Shown here: positions 12,382 to 22,651 of the stretch, piece after piece
How the letters are laid out: each line of letters opens with the position of its first letter
Position numbering within the stretch: the stretch's first letter is position 1
From: Plantago ovata
Lineage: Eukaryota > Streptophyta > Magnoliopsida > Lamiales > Plantaginaceae
Length of the DNA stretch: 64,000 nucleotides
NCBI GenBank assembly: GCA_028274465.1
Contig: CM051455.1
Span: forward strand, 133,458,096-133,522,095
Direction: 5' to 3'
The notes under the pieces: generated by a model
The model's database searches: none
What the model saw: only the letters and a program-made list of their open reading frames with translations
Told to the model about the DNA's origin: nothing
Position numbers and translations under genes: made by a program

Positions 12382-13183
12382 CTCACATGATGGAGGCAAT
12401 GCCGTTTGAATGAAAGCAATTTGTTCCTCAGTAAATCTACAGTTAGCAATCAACTGTATGCACTCTTCTAGACCAGCAAAAACTGTATACTCTCCACCAA
12501 ATGGGTTCTTTCGAAAATACAAGTCAAGCCTGTAAGTGAACATGAGAAAGATAAATAAAACAAGATGTGTTCAACCATTGGCACATTAAGATTATCTTTG
12601 CAAATGCATAGGGGAGCGGAAAAAATGAATGCCATCACTAAACTACCAATATCATGAATAACATCCTCCGAGACAAATTAATGTTTAACCGGGTTTGATA
12701 AACTGCAAACAAATTCAGCTCAAGGAGCTACATACATATCAAGTTGCACACAGTTGTTCTAATATAACATAATTATTTCTCATTAAACTTCATTGCTACT
12801 TATATTGATGCAACCTCTCCTGATTTCCAGTAACATAACAAAAACAAGGCACATACAAGCTCTGTAAAATTGCCAATGTATTTACCACACCTAGATTCAC
12901 TGTTGTATAGATTCTACCAACGCCAACTCCAAACACACTAACCACAAAACAAATCACAAACGACACAGGCAAACAAGTAACAGAAAATCAACCATAAAGA
13001 GTTACGAATTGAAGGATAGAAACAATTACACAGCCATTTGTACGGCTTTCCGGCTTTCCAGTACACATACTCCATGGTGAACTGATAGAGATCCGTGAGT
13101 AGAGGTGTCAACATAGGATTGGTAGGCCCGTTGACGCCTCTATTGCTCTTCTTCGACCTGTTCGTCTTGGTATGTTGGTTCAT
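12382..13183 (-). pseudogene. Captured 5' fragment of nicotinate phosphoribosyltransferase
   Basis: Two exons (13183-13044 and 12529-12382) splice in frame to 96 aa. The first contains GPTNPMLTPLLTDLYQFTME and YWKAGK. The second contains LDLYFRKNPFGGEYTVFAGL and EEC, both hallmarks of the N-terminus of NAPRT, the first Preiss-Handler enzyme of NAD salvage. Full plant NAPRT is about 550 aa, so the catalytic core is absent. A short stretch I expect between the two blocks (about five residues) is missing, which may be a capture scar or a species difference. The ATG chosen is the first in frame (MNQHTK). A possible leader exon with a donor after TCGAAG near 13437 suggests the promoter-proximal part was taken too. 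The whole lies inside CACTA element 1. Confidence 0.82.
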
Positions 13184-13658
13184 ACCCAAACACTTTCACC
13201 GCCTGTAACCATAAGAAGAATACCAGTTGCAGTTCTTGTTTTACAAGCAAAGACACAATTAAAAGTGCAGAAAAATCATTTAAAAATCTACAATTTACTC
13301 TGGATACAAATCCAAACTAATAAATAGTCATTGCTCCACGTTACATTACATATATTAAAGTCAAACCAACAACAACTACACATTATCTTAGTCTCAAATT
13401 GAAAAGAAAAAAAAGTTAGGGTTAGAATTAATACCTTCGATTTTGGAAGAAATGCCCGAGAAATCACAAATTGTTTGGCCACCCAACTACAATGGGCTTC
13501 GATTAGACACCAAAATGGTTACAAATGGTGGAGTTTTGATGGAGGATTGGAAAAGGGGGTAATAAGAAGAAAGGGAGAAGAAGAGAGAAAGAGAGTGAAA
13601 GAAAGATGATGAGTTTTGATCGATCTGGACACTGTACCGATCTGTAATATCATTCTTC

Positions 13659-13721
13659 TTAGTGACGGATCGGTCCCATCCGTCACTAACTTAGTGACGG
13701 ATGGGACCGATCCGTCACTAA
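13659..13721. repeat. Perfect 31-bp inverted repeat with 1-nt spacer in CACTA element 1
   Basis: Arms 13659-13689 and 13691-13721 are exact reverse complements around a single C. Each arm starts TTAGTGACGGAT and ends ATCCGTCACTAA, so each is also a partial palindrome. The block ends 326 bp from the 14047 terminus. Confidence 0.95.
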
Positions 13722-14169
13722 ATTTATTTATTTAAATTTTTTAAATCTTTAATTTTTTTTATTTTTATTTGTAATTCTAGTGACGGATAAATTTATCCGT
13801 CACTAAAATTGGTTTTTTTTCCTTTTATTAATTCCTGGTCAACTATTTAGTGACGAATAAGCTTATCGGTCACTAAATAGTGACGGGTAAGCTTATCCGT
13901 CACTAAATAGTGTCGGATTAGTGACGAATAGAACTTTTAGCTCCATTCGTCACTAGTTCGTCACTGAACGTACCGATTCGTCACTAATTTAGTGACGGAT
14001 AAAATCCATCACTATAGCCGTCACTAATATAGAAAATTCTTGTAGTGGACACAGTGGAACAGGCCGAACAGTGGAAACCGGAGTTCAACGGCTTGAAGTC
14101 GCTATTTAAACGCTAAAAACCAGAGGCCCTAAAACCGAAAAAACGGGCGAAAAACGGCAAAACCGATGA

Positions 14170-14363
14170 AAAGGAAAGCGGTTGAGCCGGAGGTTGAGCA
14201 GTTTTTGGGTAAAATTGTCAAAAAAAAAAAGCAAAAAAAAAAAGAAGCAATTTTTCATCTATATCTTGATTGAATATGGATCTTCACCAAGTCATTTTAC
14301 TTGATTAGTGATCATTTAATCTTGTTTAGTGTGATTTTGGATGAAAATATGAATAATAATATA

Positions 14364-14414
<51 letters not shown>

Positions 14415-14525
14415 ATATTATAATGGTACACCGGCTCATAAACGGCTCAACAGGTCCGACCCCGGTTAAACCTTTTTTGGGGGGTGTCCGGCTCAACCTC
14501 CGACTCCGTATTTTAAAACATAGCA
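14170..14525. repeat. Degenerate inverted repeat around a (TA)n microsatellite
   Basis: A segment near 14180-14196 rich in GAGCCGGAGGTTGAG is matched in inverted form near 14482-14505 (CCGGCTCAACCTCCGAC). Between them lies an uninterrupted TA run at about 14365-14411. A fold-back MITE is likely; ends are not defined. Confidence 0.45.
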
Positions 14526-15202
14526 CAACTCCGTTCTCAGCGTTTCTCCACAGTCAAATTCACTGCAATATCTCAGATCAACTAGTTCATTAACCCGTCG
14601 ACATCGACAGGCATAATATCTTTATATATCCACATATAATATAATTATACAAATGCGAAATGATTAAATAAAAAAGAGAACAATTACTTTTATTCTCCCT
14701 TCCCAGTTAATGTTCTAACAAAATGCTAATAAAAACAAAATAATTTAAAACTTTTATTATATCGGCTAAACTCATATTCTAACCAACGCAAAGATTCAAT
14801 AATGTTAAACAATTGAATATTTAGCACGATTTTACTGCAAGTGGGTAGATATAGTCCAACATTTGCAAGTGGTTGTCACTGGCTCTTTTGTTCATGGTCA
14901 TAGCGAAGCAAACTGCAAAAGAAAATTGGCGACATTGGAATTAGACTATGATTTGTCAAGTCAAAACATTTAACAGTATAAAGAAACTCGATTGAGTAGA
15001 TATATTCATGCTCATTAAATTCACCCTCCTCCTCACTCTTATGCAATCAGAGCTCAAGTACTCGACCTTATTACCTGACATCAAATAAAGTATATAATCA
15101 ATTTTCCTCTCTATCATCTGATTTTTTGGCGCGAGTATTACTCTTTTATGAAAGAATTTACAATTTTCTATTCTGCAAACTCGAGGGATAAGTGCTCTCA
15201 AC

Positions 15203-15446
15203 CTATGTTCTAAAATCCAGACTCGGATTTGAACCAGATAATTATCTCGGAGGGGTCAATCCCGGTTGTTCCGGGTCAACTCGATAGGTTGACCGGGACG
15301 ACATAAGATATATAATTATTTTTAAATAAAAAATAGATAAAATATTTTTTAAGTCAAACAAAAATAAAATTTTCAAATAACCAATCTTTTTTTTCTCCCT
15401 AAAACCTGGGTCAACCTAGTTTGACCCGACGTATTTGAAAACATAG
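15203..15446. mobile_element. hAT-like MITE
   Basis: The ends are CTATGTTCTAAAAT and the inverse of CTATGTTTTCAAAT, flanked by CTCTCAAC (15195-15202) and CTCTTAAC (15447-15454). That is an 8-bp target duplication with one mismatch. There is no coding capacity; the interior holds GGTTGACC and GTCAACC motifs. Confidence 0.6.
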
Positions 15447-16695
15447 CTCTTAACTATTGTTGTGATGGAATCTATTAGTATGATTATGTCATTTGGCCAT
15501 TTTATATGAGCTTCACCATCATTCGCACCACCTGCTTGTACACCATGTTTATATGTAACTGTTCTAGTTCCAACTTAATGTTTAGTTGAATTAGTAAATT
15601 TCTCACCACACCTCTAAGTTTGAGATTTTGATTTGGAAAGCTTGCACTGATAATAATCAATTAATCATAAACTCAACAGTCTCAACTACATATATTTTTT
15701 TCGTAGAATAATCTCGTCGAACAGTCTTATTGTTTAAAAATATATCACAATAATAGCGTCAAATGCAATCACTACACTACCTTTAACATGGTCATTAATC
15801 CTAATTATCACGTAATAATCTCACCAAACTATTTGAAGTTTGTTGTTTAGTCCTGAATATATGTGCATGATCAATTCATTATAAATTATCATGGAAAAGT
15901 AATCTGAAATTAATAATATCGTTGAATTATTTTAATTTTTTCTTCATAGAAATATGTTTAGACTAATCCGGTCAAATATATCAGTGTTTCTAAATTATCA
16001 TGGAAAACTTTCATTGACTCATGACATAACGTTAAAGAGTAATAAAGAAATAAAGCATGAAATTTACCGCAATTGTAGAGCCTATAAGCAACCATGATTT
16101 TTTTTAAATAAAAACATAACCTGATTTCATTCATGAAAGAAGAGACAATTACACATGTTCAACCGAATCAACTTGTAAAACATTCTAAATTATATAAAAA
16201 AAAAATTACTTTGCACAAAGATATTATTTTAATGTCAAACTACACACTAAGCTTTACAAATTTTTTCAAATTACACCATTTGCTTTTGAACACAGAAAAT
16301 AAGGATGATATTTAAATATTTAATTATATTGATAATGGAGGTTACTTTTACTTTATTGGTGATTTATGGCCACTCAAATGTGTTGGTGAAATATAAAATT
16401 ATTATATACATGTCCCAAAATGGCAAAGAAATGAAATGGTGCAACTTTAATGGAACGCCCAAAATGGCAAAATGGTGCAACTGTTCTGGGACAGGGGAGT
16501 ACATGTTAAGTACTCTGTTAGTATAATGTCATTTTTACACTTAAACCTTTTATTTAATTTTAATGTTACACATAAACTTCATTTTAATTTTAAATAAATT
16601 GCATACAAACCTTTTAATTTATTTATTTTGAAGTTAAACAACAAAGGCTTTATTTTTTATTTATTTAAATTTTTGGAAATTTCGTGGCCAATTTT

Positions 16696-16842
16696 ATTAG
16701 CACTCTATTACTTAATCCTTGCCAATTTTGTTTATCATCATTCATCACAATATGAAAGCACGCGACATCAGATAAAAATAATGTGATGAATAATGATAAA
16801 CAAAATTGGCATGGATTTAGTAATAGTAGAATGCATATTGAT
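16696..16842. repeat. Long hairpin, miRNA-precursor-like or MITE
   Basis: The core arms 16720-16749 and 16782-16811 match at 29 of 30 positions as reverse complements (TGCCAATTTTGTTTATCAT on the left). The pairing extends outward with a few bulges to about 16700 and 16840, giving a stem near 45-55 bp and a loop of roughly 32 nt. Confidence 0.75.
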
Positions 16843-17218
16843 AAACTTTTCTTGCTGCAGAATTCAGCTAACCCTTGATAATTAATTTAATAAAGTACAT
16901 CTTAGAAGTGAAATTTAGTTGAAATTTTATGAAACTTAATATCTCACCGGGAAACTTAAAATGGAACAGGGGAGTATAATTAATCATGTGTAATTTACGG
17001 AAGTAGTACCATTTATTTACCAAAGAGGTGAATTTTGAACTTGATTTTTTATGAAATTGAAATGATTTGTACAGTTAAGTATATAACGGTGATTACCTTG
17101 ACAAACATTATTACTATCAAGGGGATCGATGACTGACTGATTGTAAACTCATACCCTTCAACGGCTTATTTTGTTAGATCTAATAAGATAAAATAAAAAA
17201 ACTAATTATGTACTTTCT

Positions 17219-17478
17219 TCCCCGTCCCTAATTCGTTGATTTTTTTTAAGCCTCTGTTTGACTCCGAATTAATTCTAATTCAAATCGAAAAAGTAATTTT
17301 AGAAATTATATTATGAAAATATAAGATTTGCACTTTTATAATATAAGTTCAAATATTAATTTTTCGGTACGATTTAGGATTAATTAATTCAGAGTCAAAT
17401 ATTAAAAAAAATCTTTTTTTGTAGTGATCCATAGTCAAACAGAGAATGAAAAAAGTCAACAAAATCAAATGGGAAGCT
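17219..17478. mobile_element. Small inverted-repeat MITE
   Basis: CCCCGTCCCTAATTCGTTGA followed by CCTCTGTTTGACT on the left is answered on the right by AGTCAAACAGAGAATG and GTCAACAAAATCAAATGGG. The interior has further inverted segments around GAATTAATT. Boundaries are approximate and no clear target duplication was found. Confidence 0.5.
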
Positions 17479-18600
17479 TTAGCAGGGACGAACCAAGTAA
17501 CTTTTAGTGGATTATCTTTAAATTTAAATCACCACATCATCTAGAAATGGTGTCAAAATTATTAATATGAAAATACGAATGGTTTCAATATACATTATTA
17601 TCGACATATGCAACCATTGTATATAACTGAAATCATCAATCATTTGTCAATGTTGGATTTTATGCTTCCAGACCTGATTTGTCCGATCCCGTTAGGAATA
17701 TAATACCTGAATAAGTAAATGCCACATTGAGAAATACTCTAATACATCGATCTATAGACACAGCTATATAGGATATTGAGAAAACATGGGAGATAGTTAA
17801 AGATAGAGATTATACACATTTTGACAGAAATGGTGATGATTAACTTCAAACCTCACTCTCAAGTCCAAACACGCATGCAACAGAATTTGAAACGGAAGAT
17901 ATGCTAAACCGCAGATTGTGATCGACATTTGTTAAATCGATGGATAGGTTTTGAGCTTCTCAATTTTTCGAAGAATTCAAATGGAATGGTTAATTGAGAT
18001 TTGGTAGACCAAACTATGCCTATGGTACCGGTGCCGGTGCCGGTGGCATAATTGATCAATTAATTAGGTTGAAGAATGGCTCGTAGAATCCATTTCTACA
18101 TTGACTTTAAACAAAGATTTGATTGAGTTAACTGATATACTAAATCACGTTCTTAAAAAAAAAAAAAAACTGACATACTTTTTTGAAACAACAAAAATGA
18201 TTTTATTAATAATCCTCCAGAACCTTTACAACTCAATACAGAGAACACATTCCGGATTCACAATGTATAAATATCCAAACCAAAAAGACCAAACTCAAAC
18301 TCTAGTACCAAGTCCAAGTCACTACTACAAATCTATCCATCCAGCAATTAAACAGTAACATGATATGCATGACTTTAGGCCAAAACCATATGCATTACTA
18401 CTGGTCGACAATCACAGTAACTCAGGAGCATTTATGATGCATTACTACTGAATCAAGGCTTTACTAAATTTAGCAAAATAATCACCAAACTAAGATGGAA
18501 TCGTTTGGGGTTTAAGGTTTGGGAAAAGATTGACTATATTTAGGAGAGAATTGTTTTTCATTTTATTTCAATTAAATGAGAAAATGCCACGTAGGATTGG

Positions 18601-19396
18601 AGTAGAATGAACTCAGTTTTTATATATATATAGGTTAACATCCGTTTCCAAGTGTGTTTCTAAAACCCGCTGCTATTTTACAGCAAACAAGGCACTCTAT
18701 TCATCGGAGGAGCGCCACCTAGTCAGGTGGTGATTTTGGTTGACCTAGGTGGCGGCGGCGGCATTACGTAAACAACTGCTGCTGAGGTGGCCTAGTGTTT
18801 TTCCTCTTCAGCGGCCCAAAGCGGTTACCAATTTCACCTCGAGGTTTGTGCTTTGTGGTTTTTCATGTCGTTTATGCCTCTAGATTGAAATTCTACGTCC
18901 AAGTCTCATTTAGTTGTTTATTCTAATTCTCCAATACAGTCTAGTCTTATTGAAATTCTACGTCCAAGTCTCATTTAGTTGTTTATTCTTATATATAGGA
19001 GTTGTGTTGAGATTGATAGTGGTGCAATTGTGTACAAATAAGAGCCTCACAGGTGCAATGTTTTTACAGTAATTAGGTTTCTGAATTTGTGTATATGTAT
19101 TGCTTGACTCAATATTTCGATCTCTTATGATTTTATTTTAGTTGTTCGAAATTTGATTAAAATGTAGAAGGAAAGGGTGAATTGAGTGAGACACATCAAG
19201 TTGTAATCCAAGGGTCTTAGTCCTAGCTTGATTCCATCCGTCTGACTCTCTTTAAGTGTGTATGAATGCAGTCTGTTTCGATTGTTCGTGTTGTTGCTGT
19301 CTGTTTCTATTGCATGATGGATAACTGTTCCCGAATAGGTATCTGATATCCCATATTTGGTGTTTCAGTTTCTGTGACCTTGTTGGTGCTAAGGAC
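18601..19396 (+). promoter_or_regulatory. Promoter and leader region of the leucyl-tRNA synthetase gene
   Basis: A TATATATATA run near 18620-18631 could serve as TATA box. A leader intron is likely: a possible donor lies at CTCGAG/GTTTGT near 18841 and an acceptor at GTTTCAG near 19370, 27 bp before the start codon. Inside is a 41-bp unit (ATTGAAATTCTACGTCCAAG onward) present twice, at 18884-18924 and 18949-18989. The splice assignment is inference. Confidence 0.45.
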
Positions 19397-22300
19397 ATGG
19401 CAGAAGAAGCCAAAAGGAGTTTTGCACGAAGAGATCGCCTTCTGGAAATCGAGTCTCAGGTCCAGAGGTGGTGGTCTGAGGATGATGTGTTTAAAGCTGA
19501 ATCAAAGGAGACGCCTCCTATGCCTGGTGAGAAGTTCTATGGAAACTTTCCCTTCCCATACATGAATGGCTATCTCCACTTGGGCCATGCTTTCTCGCTC
19601 TCGAAGCTTGAGTTTGCTGCTGCATATCATAGACTGAGGGGAGCAAATGTGCTCTTGCCTTTTGCATTTCACTGTACTGGAATGCCTATTAAGGCCTCGG
19701 CTGATAAAATTACCCGCGAAATTGAGAAATTTGGGTACCCACCGGTGTTTCCGGTAGTTGAAGAGGAAAGTGGTGCTTCGGAGGAGAAATCGCAGGGTGA
19801 GAGTGATAATCAAACTCAACCTAGTGGGGTTTTTAAGGGAAAGAAATCTAAGGCTGTTGCTAAAATGGGCACTGTTAAGTACCAATGGCAGATAATGCAG
19901 AGTTTTGGTCTGTCTGATGAGGAGATTGCTCGTTTTACTGATCCGTATCATTGGTTGACGTTTTTCCCACCCCTGGCTGTTGAGGACTTGAAGGCATTTG
20001 GCCTCGGCTGCGATTGGAGACGCACGTTTGTCACTACAGATATCAATCCTTATTTTGATTCTTTTGTGCGGTGGCAGATGAGAAGATTGAAAGCAACTGG
20101 AAAAATTGTCAAAGCGTTAAGGTACGCTGTATTTTTGCCCTTGGATGGTCAACCTTGCGCCGATCACGATCGGGCTTCTGGTGAAGGTGTTCTACCGCAG
20201 GAGTATACCCTCATAAAAATGGAGGTCGTGTCACCATTCCCGCCCAAGATGAGTGCTTTAGAAGGAAAGAAAGTGTACCTTGCTGCTGCCACTTTGAGAC
20301 CAGAAACAATGTATGGGCAAACTAATTGTTGGGTATTACCAGATGGAAAGTATGGTGCCTTTGAAATTAATGATTCTGATGTCTTTATCATAACAAAGAG
20401 AGCTGCTCTTAATTTGGCTTATCAGAAGCTTTCTCGTGTTCCAGAGAACCCAACTTGTTTAGTTGAATTGACTGGTCAAGATCTTATAGGCTTGCCATTG
20501 AGGTCTCCCTTAGCAGTTAATGAAGTCATATACACTCTGCCAATGTTATCGGTTCTGACTGATAAGGGTACTGGAATCGTGACCAGTGTTCCTAGTGACT
20601 CTCCAGATGACTATATGGTCCTCCATGATTTGAAAGCTAAGCCAGCATTCAGAGCCAAGTATGGTGTGAAGGATGAATGGGTTCTGCCGTTTGAGATCAT
20701 CCCAATTATTCACCACCCCGATTTTGGTGATAGGTCGGCTGAAAAAATCTGCATTGAGAAAAAAATTCAAAGCCAAAATGATAGGGTGAAGCTTGATGAG
20801 GCCAAGAAAATAATCTATAAGGGAGGGTTTTATGAAGGAACGATGATTGCTGGCGAGTTTACCGGGATGAAAGTTCAAGAGGCCAAAAATTTGATCCGGA
20901 ACAAACTTCTGGGGATGGAGCATGCTGTGGTGTACAGTGAACCTGAAAAGAAAGTAATTTCAAGATCTGGAGATGAATGTGTTGTGGCTTTGACTGATCA
21001 ATGGTATATTAGTTATGGGGAACAAGAATGGAGGAATGCTACAGAGGAGTGTTTGGCTGGCATGAATTTGTACTCTGAGGAGGCCCGACACGGCTTTGAA
21101 CACACCCTGAGCTGGTTAAATCAGTGGGCTTGTTCTCGAAATTTTGGGCTTGGAACTCGCATTCCATGGGACGAGGAATTCTTGGTGGAGTCTTTGTCCG
21201 ACTCAACTCTTTATATGGCTTATTACACTGTGGCTCATATGCTGCAAGGAGGGGATATGTATGGACAAGACAAATCGGGGGTAAAACCTGAGCAGCTAAC
21301 AGATGAAGTCTGGGATTTCTTGTTTGTAGGCGGACCATATCCCAAATCATCCGATATATCTTCTTCTGTTCTCAATAAGATGAAGCAAGAGTTTGAATAT
21401 TGGTATCCATTTGATCTTAGAGTGTCTGGGAAGGACCTGATTCAGAACCATCTTACGTTTTGCTTGTACAATCATACAGCCCTAATGCCCAAACGACACT
21501 GGCCAAGGGGCTTTAGATGCAATGGGCACATAATGCTGAATTCGGAGAAAATGTCAAAGTCAACAGGCAATTTCAGAACTCTCCGTGAAGCTATTGAAGA
21601 ATTTTCAGCAGATGCAACACGATTCTCACTTGCTGATGCAGGTGATGGGATGGATGATGCTAATTTTGTATTTGATACAGTGAATGCTGCGATTTTGCGC
21701 CTTACTAAAGAAATCTCATGGATGGAAGAAGTTCATGTTGCAGAGTCCTCCTTGAGGAGCGGCCCACCTGCTACATATGCAGATCGTGTCTTTGCTAATG
21801 CGATGAACATTGCGGTAGTTGACACAGAGAAGAACTATGGTGATTTCATGTTTCGTGAAGCTCTGAAGAGTGGCTTCTATGATCTTCAGGCAGCTCGTTA
21901 TGAGTACCGCTTGTCCTGTGGTTCTTTCGGAATGAACCGTGATCTGTTATGGCGATTCATGGATGTTCAGACTCGTCTTATTGCTCCAATTTGCCCTCAT
22001 TATGCTGAATATGTGTGGAGAGAGCTGTTGAAGAAGGATAGATACGTTGTAAAAGCCGGGTGGCCCAAGGCTGATTTACCAGATCCTACTCTGCAAAGGG
22101 CAAATAATTATTTGCAGGAGTCCATTATCTCGATGAGGAAGCTTTTGCAAAAGCAGATGTCCGGTTCAAAGAAAGGCAAATCCAATCCAGCACCGAATGC
22201 TGAGAATAAGCTGTCAGTAGGATTGATTTTTGTCAACGAACAGTATGATGATTGGAAAAAGGAGTGTCTGAACATACTCCAGAGGAAATTTGATCCCACA

Positions 22301-22651
22301 ACTGGCACTTTTGCTCCTGATCAAGAGATTCTAGCTGAACTGCAGAAAAGTAAGTATGGAAGTTCAGTCAATTTCAAACAACTTCAGAAGCGCTGTATGC
22401 CTTTTTTGAGGTTCAAGAAGGATGAAGTAAAGGAGGTTGGTGTTCAGGCGCTGGATCTGAAGCTTCCTTTTGGTGAACTCGAAGTTCTTCTGGAGAATCT
22501 CGAATTGATCAAGAGGCAGCTTGGGCTGGAGCGCTTGGAGATATTGTCAGCGACTGATGCTGATGCTTCTGCTAGGGCAGGACAACATGCTTCTGTTTTA
22601 AATTCCAACCCACCTTCCCCAGGAAATCCGACTGCAATATTCTTCAGTTGA
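19397..22651 (+). CDS. Leucyl-tRNA synthetase, cytosolic type
   Basis: A single exon encodes 1,084 aa; plant cytosolic LeuRS is about 1,090 aa. This class Ia enzyme charges tRNA-Leu with leucine. The HIGH-type signature is YMNGYLHLGHAF with HLGH at 61-64. The CP1 editing domain follows, with LRPETMYGQTNCWV and GTGIVTSVPSDSPDD (391-405), the hydrolytic pocket that removes mischarged amino acids. KMSKS is at 718-722 and the anticodon-binding domain lies beyond. The eukaryote/archaeal layout (CP1 insertion, long C-terminal extension) separates it from the organellar bacterial-type enzyme, and no transit peptide is visible. The start MAEEAKRSFARRD matches the family N-terminus. A donor-like CAG/GTATTT just after the stop and an AG near 23431 hint at a 3' UTR intron. 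Confidence 0.95.
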   Translation: MAEEAKRSFARRDRLLEIESQVQRWWSEDDVFKAESKETPPMPGEKFYGNFPFPYMNGYLHLGHAFSLSKLEFAAAYHRLRGANVLLPFAFHCTGMPIKASADKITREIEKFGYPPVFPVVEEESGASEEKSQGESDNQTQPSGVFKGKKSKAVAKMGTVKYQWQIMQSFGLSDEEIARFTDPYHWLTFFPPLAVEDLKAFGLGCDWRRTFVTTDINPYFDSFVRWQMRRLKATGKIVKALRYAVFLPLDGQPCADHDRASGEGVLPQEYTLIKMEVVSPFPPKMSALEGKKVYLAAATLRPETMYGQTNCWVLPDGKYGAFEINDSDVFIITKRAALNLAYQKLSRVPENPTCLVELTGQDLIGLPLRSPLAVNEVIYTLPMLSVLTDKGTGIVTSVPSDSPDDYMVLHDLKAKPAFRAKYGVKDEWVLPFEIIPIIHHPDFGDRSAEKICIEKKIQSQNDRVKLDEAKKIIYKGGFYEGTMIAGEFTGMKVQEAKNLIRNKLLGMEHAVVYSEPEKKVISRSGDECVVALTDQWYISYGEQEWRNATEECLAGMNLYSEEARHGFEHTLSWLNQWACSRNFGLGTRIPWDEEFLVESLSDSTLYMAYYTVAHMLQGGDMYGQDKSGVKPEQLTDEVWDFLFVGGPYPKSSDISSSVLNKMKQEFEYWYPFDLRVSGKDLIQNHLTFCLYNHTALMPKRHWPRGFRCNGHIMLNSEKMSKSTGNFRTLREAIEEFSADATRFSLADAGDGMDDANFVFDTVNAAILRLTKEISWMEEVHVAESSLRSGPPATYADRVFANAMNIAVVDTEKNYGDFMFREALKSGFYDLQAARYEYRLSCGSFGMNRDLLWRFMDVQTRLIAPICPHYAEYVWRELLKKDRYVVKAGWPKADLPDPTLQRANNYLQESIISMRKLLQKQMSGSKKGKSNPAPNAENKLSVGLIFVNEQYDDWKKECLNILQRKFDPTTGTFAPDQEILAELQKSKYGSSVNFKQLQKRCMPFLRFKKDEVKEVGVQALDLKLPFGELEVLLENLELIKRQLGLERLEILSATDADASARAGQHASVLNSNPPSPGNPTAIFFS

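Larger units (their letters stand above)
10967..14047 (-). mobile_element. Non-autonomous CACTA (En/Spm) element 1 carrying host gene pieces (Pack-CACTA)
   Basis: The 3,081-bp element starts CACTACAAAAAATTTC and ends GAAAATTCTTGTAGTG. It is flanked by the 3-bp duplication GAC (10964-10966 and 14048-14050), diagnostic of CACTA transposons. Both ends carry many direct and inverted copies of a subterminal motif close to TTAGTGACGGAT, the kind of array bound by TNPA-like proteins. I find no transposase. The interior holds a coiled-coil ORF remnant, a tRNA-Pro-like sequence, and the 5' part of a nicotinate phosphoribosyltransferase gene, all on the minus strand. The element must be mobilised in trans. 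Its subterminal architecture matches CACTA element 2, so the two are related. Confidence 0.93.
15455..18600. other. AT-rich intergenic region
   Basis: There is no gene with recognisable similarity. It contains a strong hairpin (16696-16842) and a MITE (17219-17478). Possible LINE 3' tails in minus orientation lie near 16100-16180 and 18180-18300, where T-rich runs precede GATTTCATT- or GATTTTATTAA-like stretches; these are weak. Confidence 0.45.

Noticed and set aside
16284..16526. Short plus-strand ORFs near 16.3 kb as genes
   Set aside because: They are AT-rich, overlap, and lack any domain or splice context.
19502..19951. 149-codon antisense ORF inside the leucyl-tRNA synthetase gene
   Set aside because: It is a shadow of a well-conserved gene on the other strand and shows no domain.
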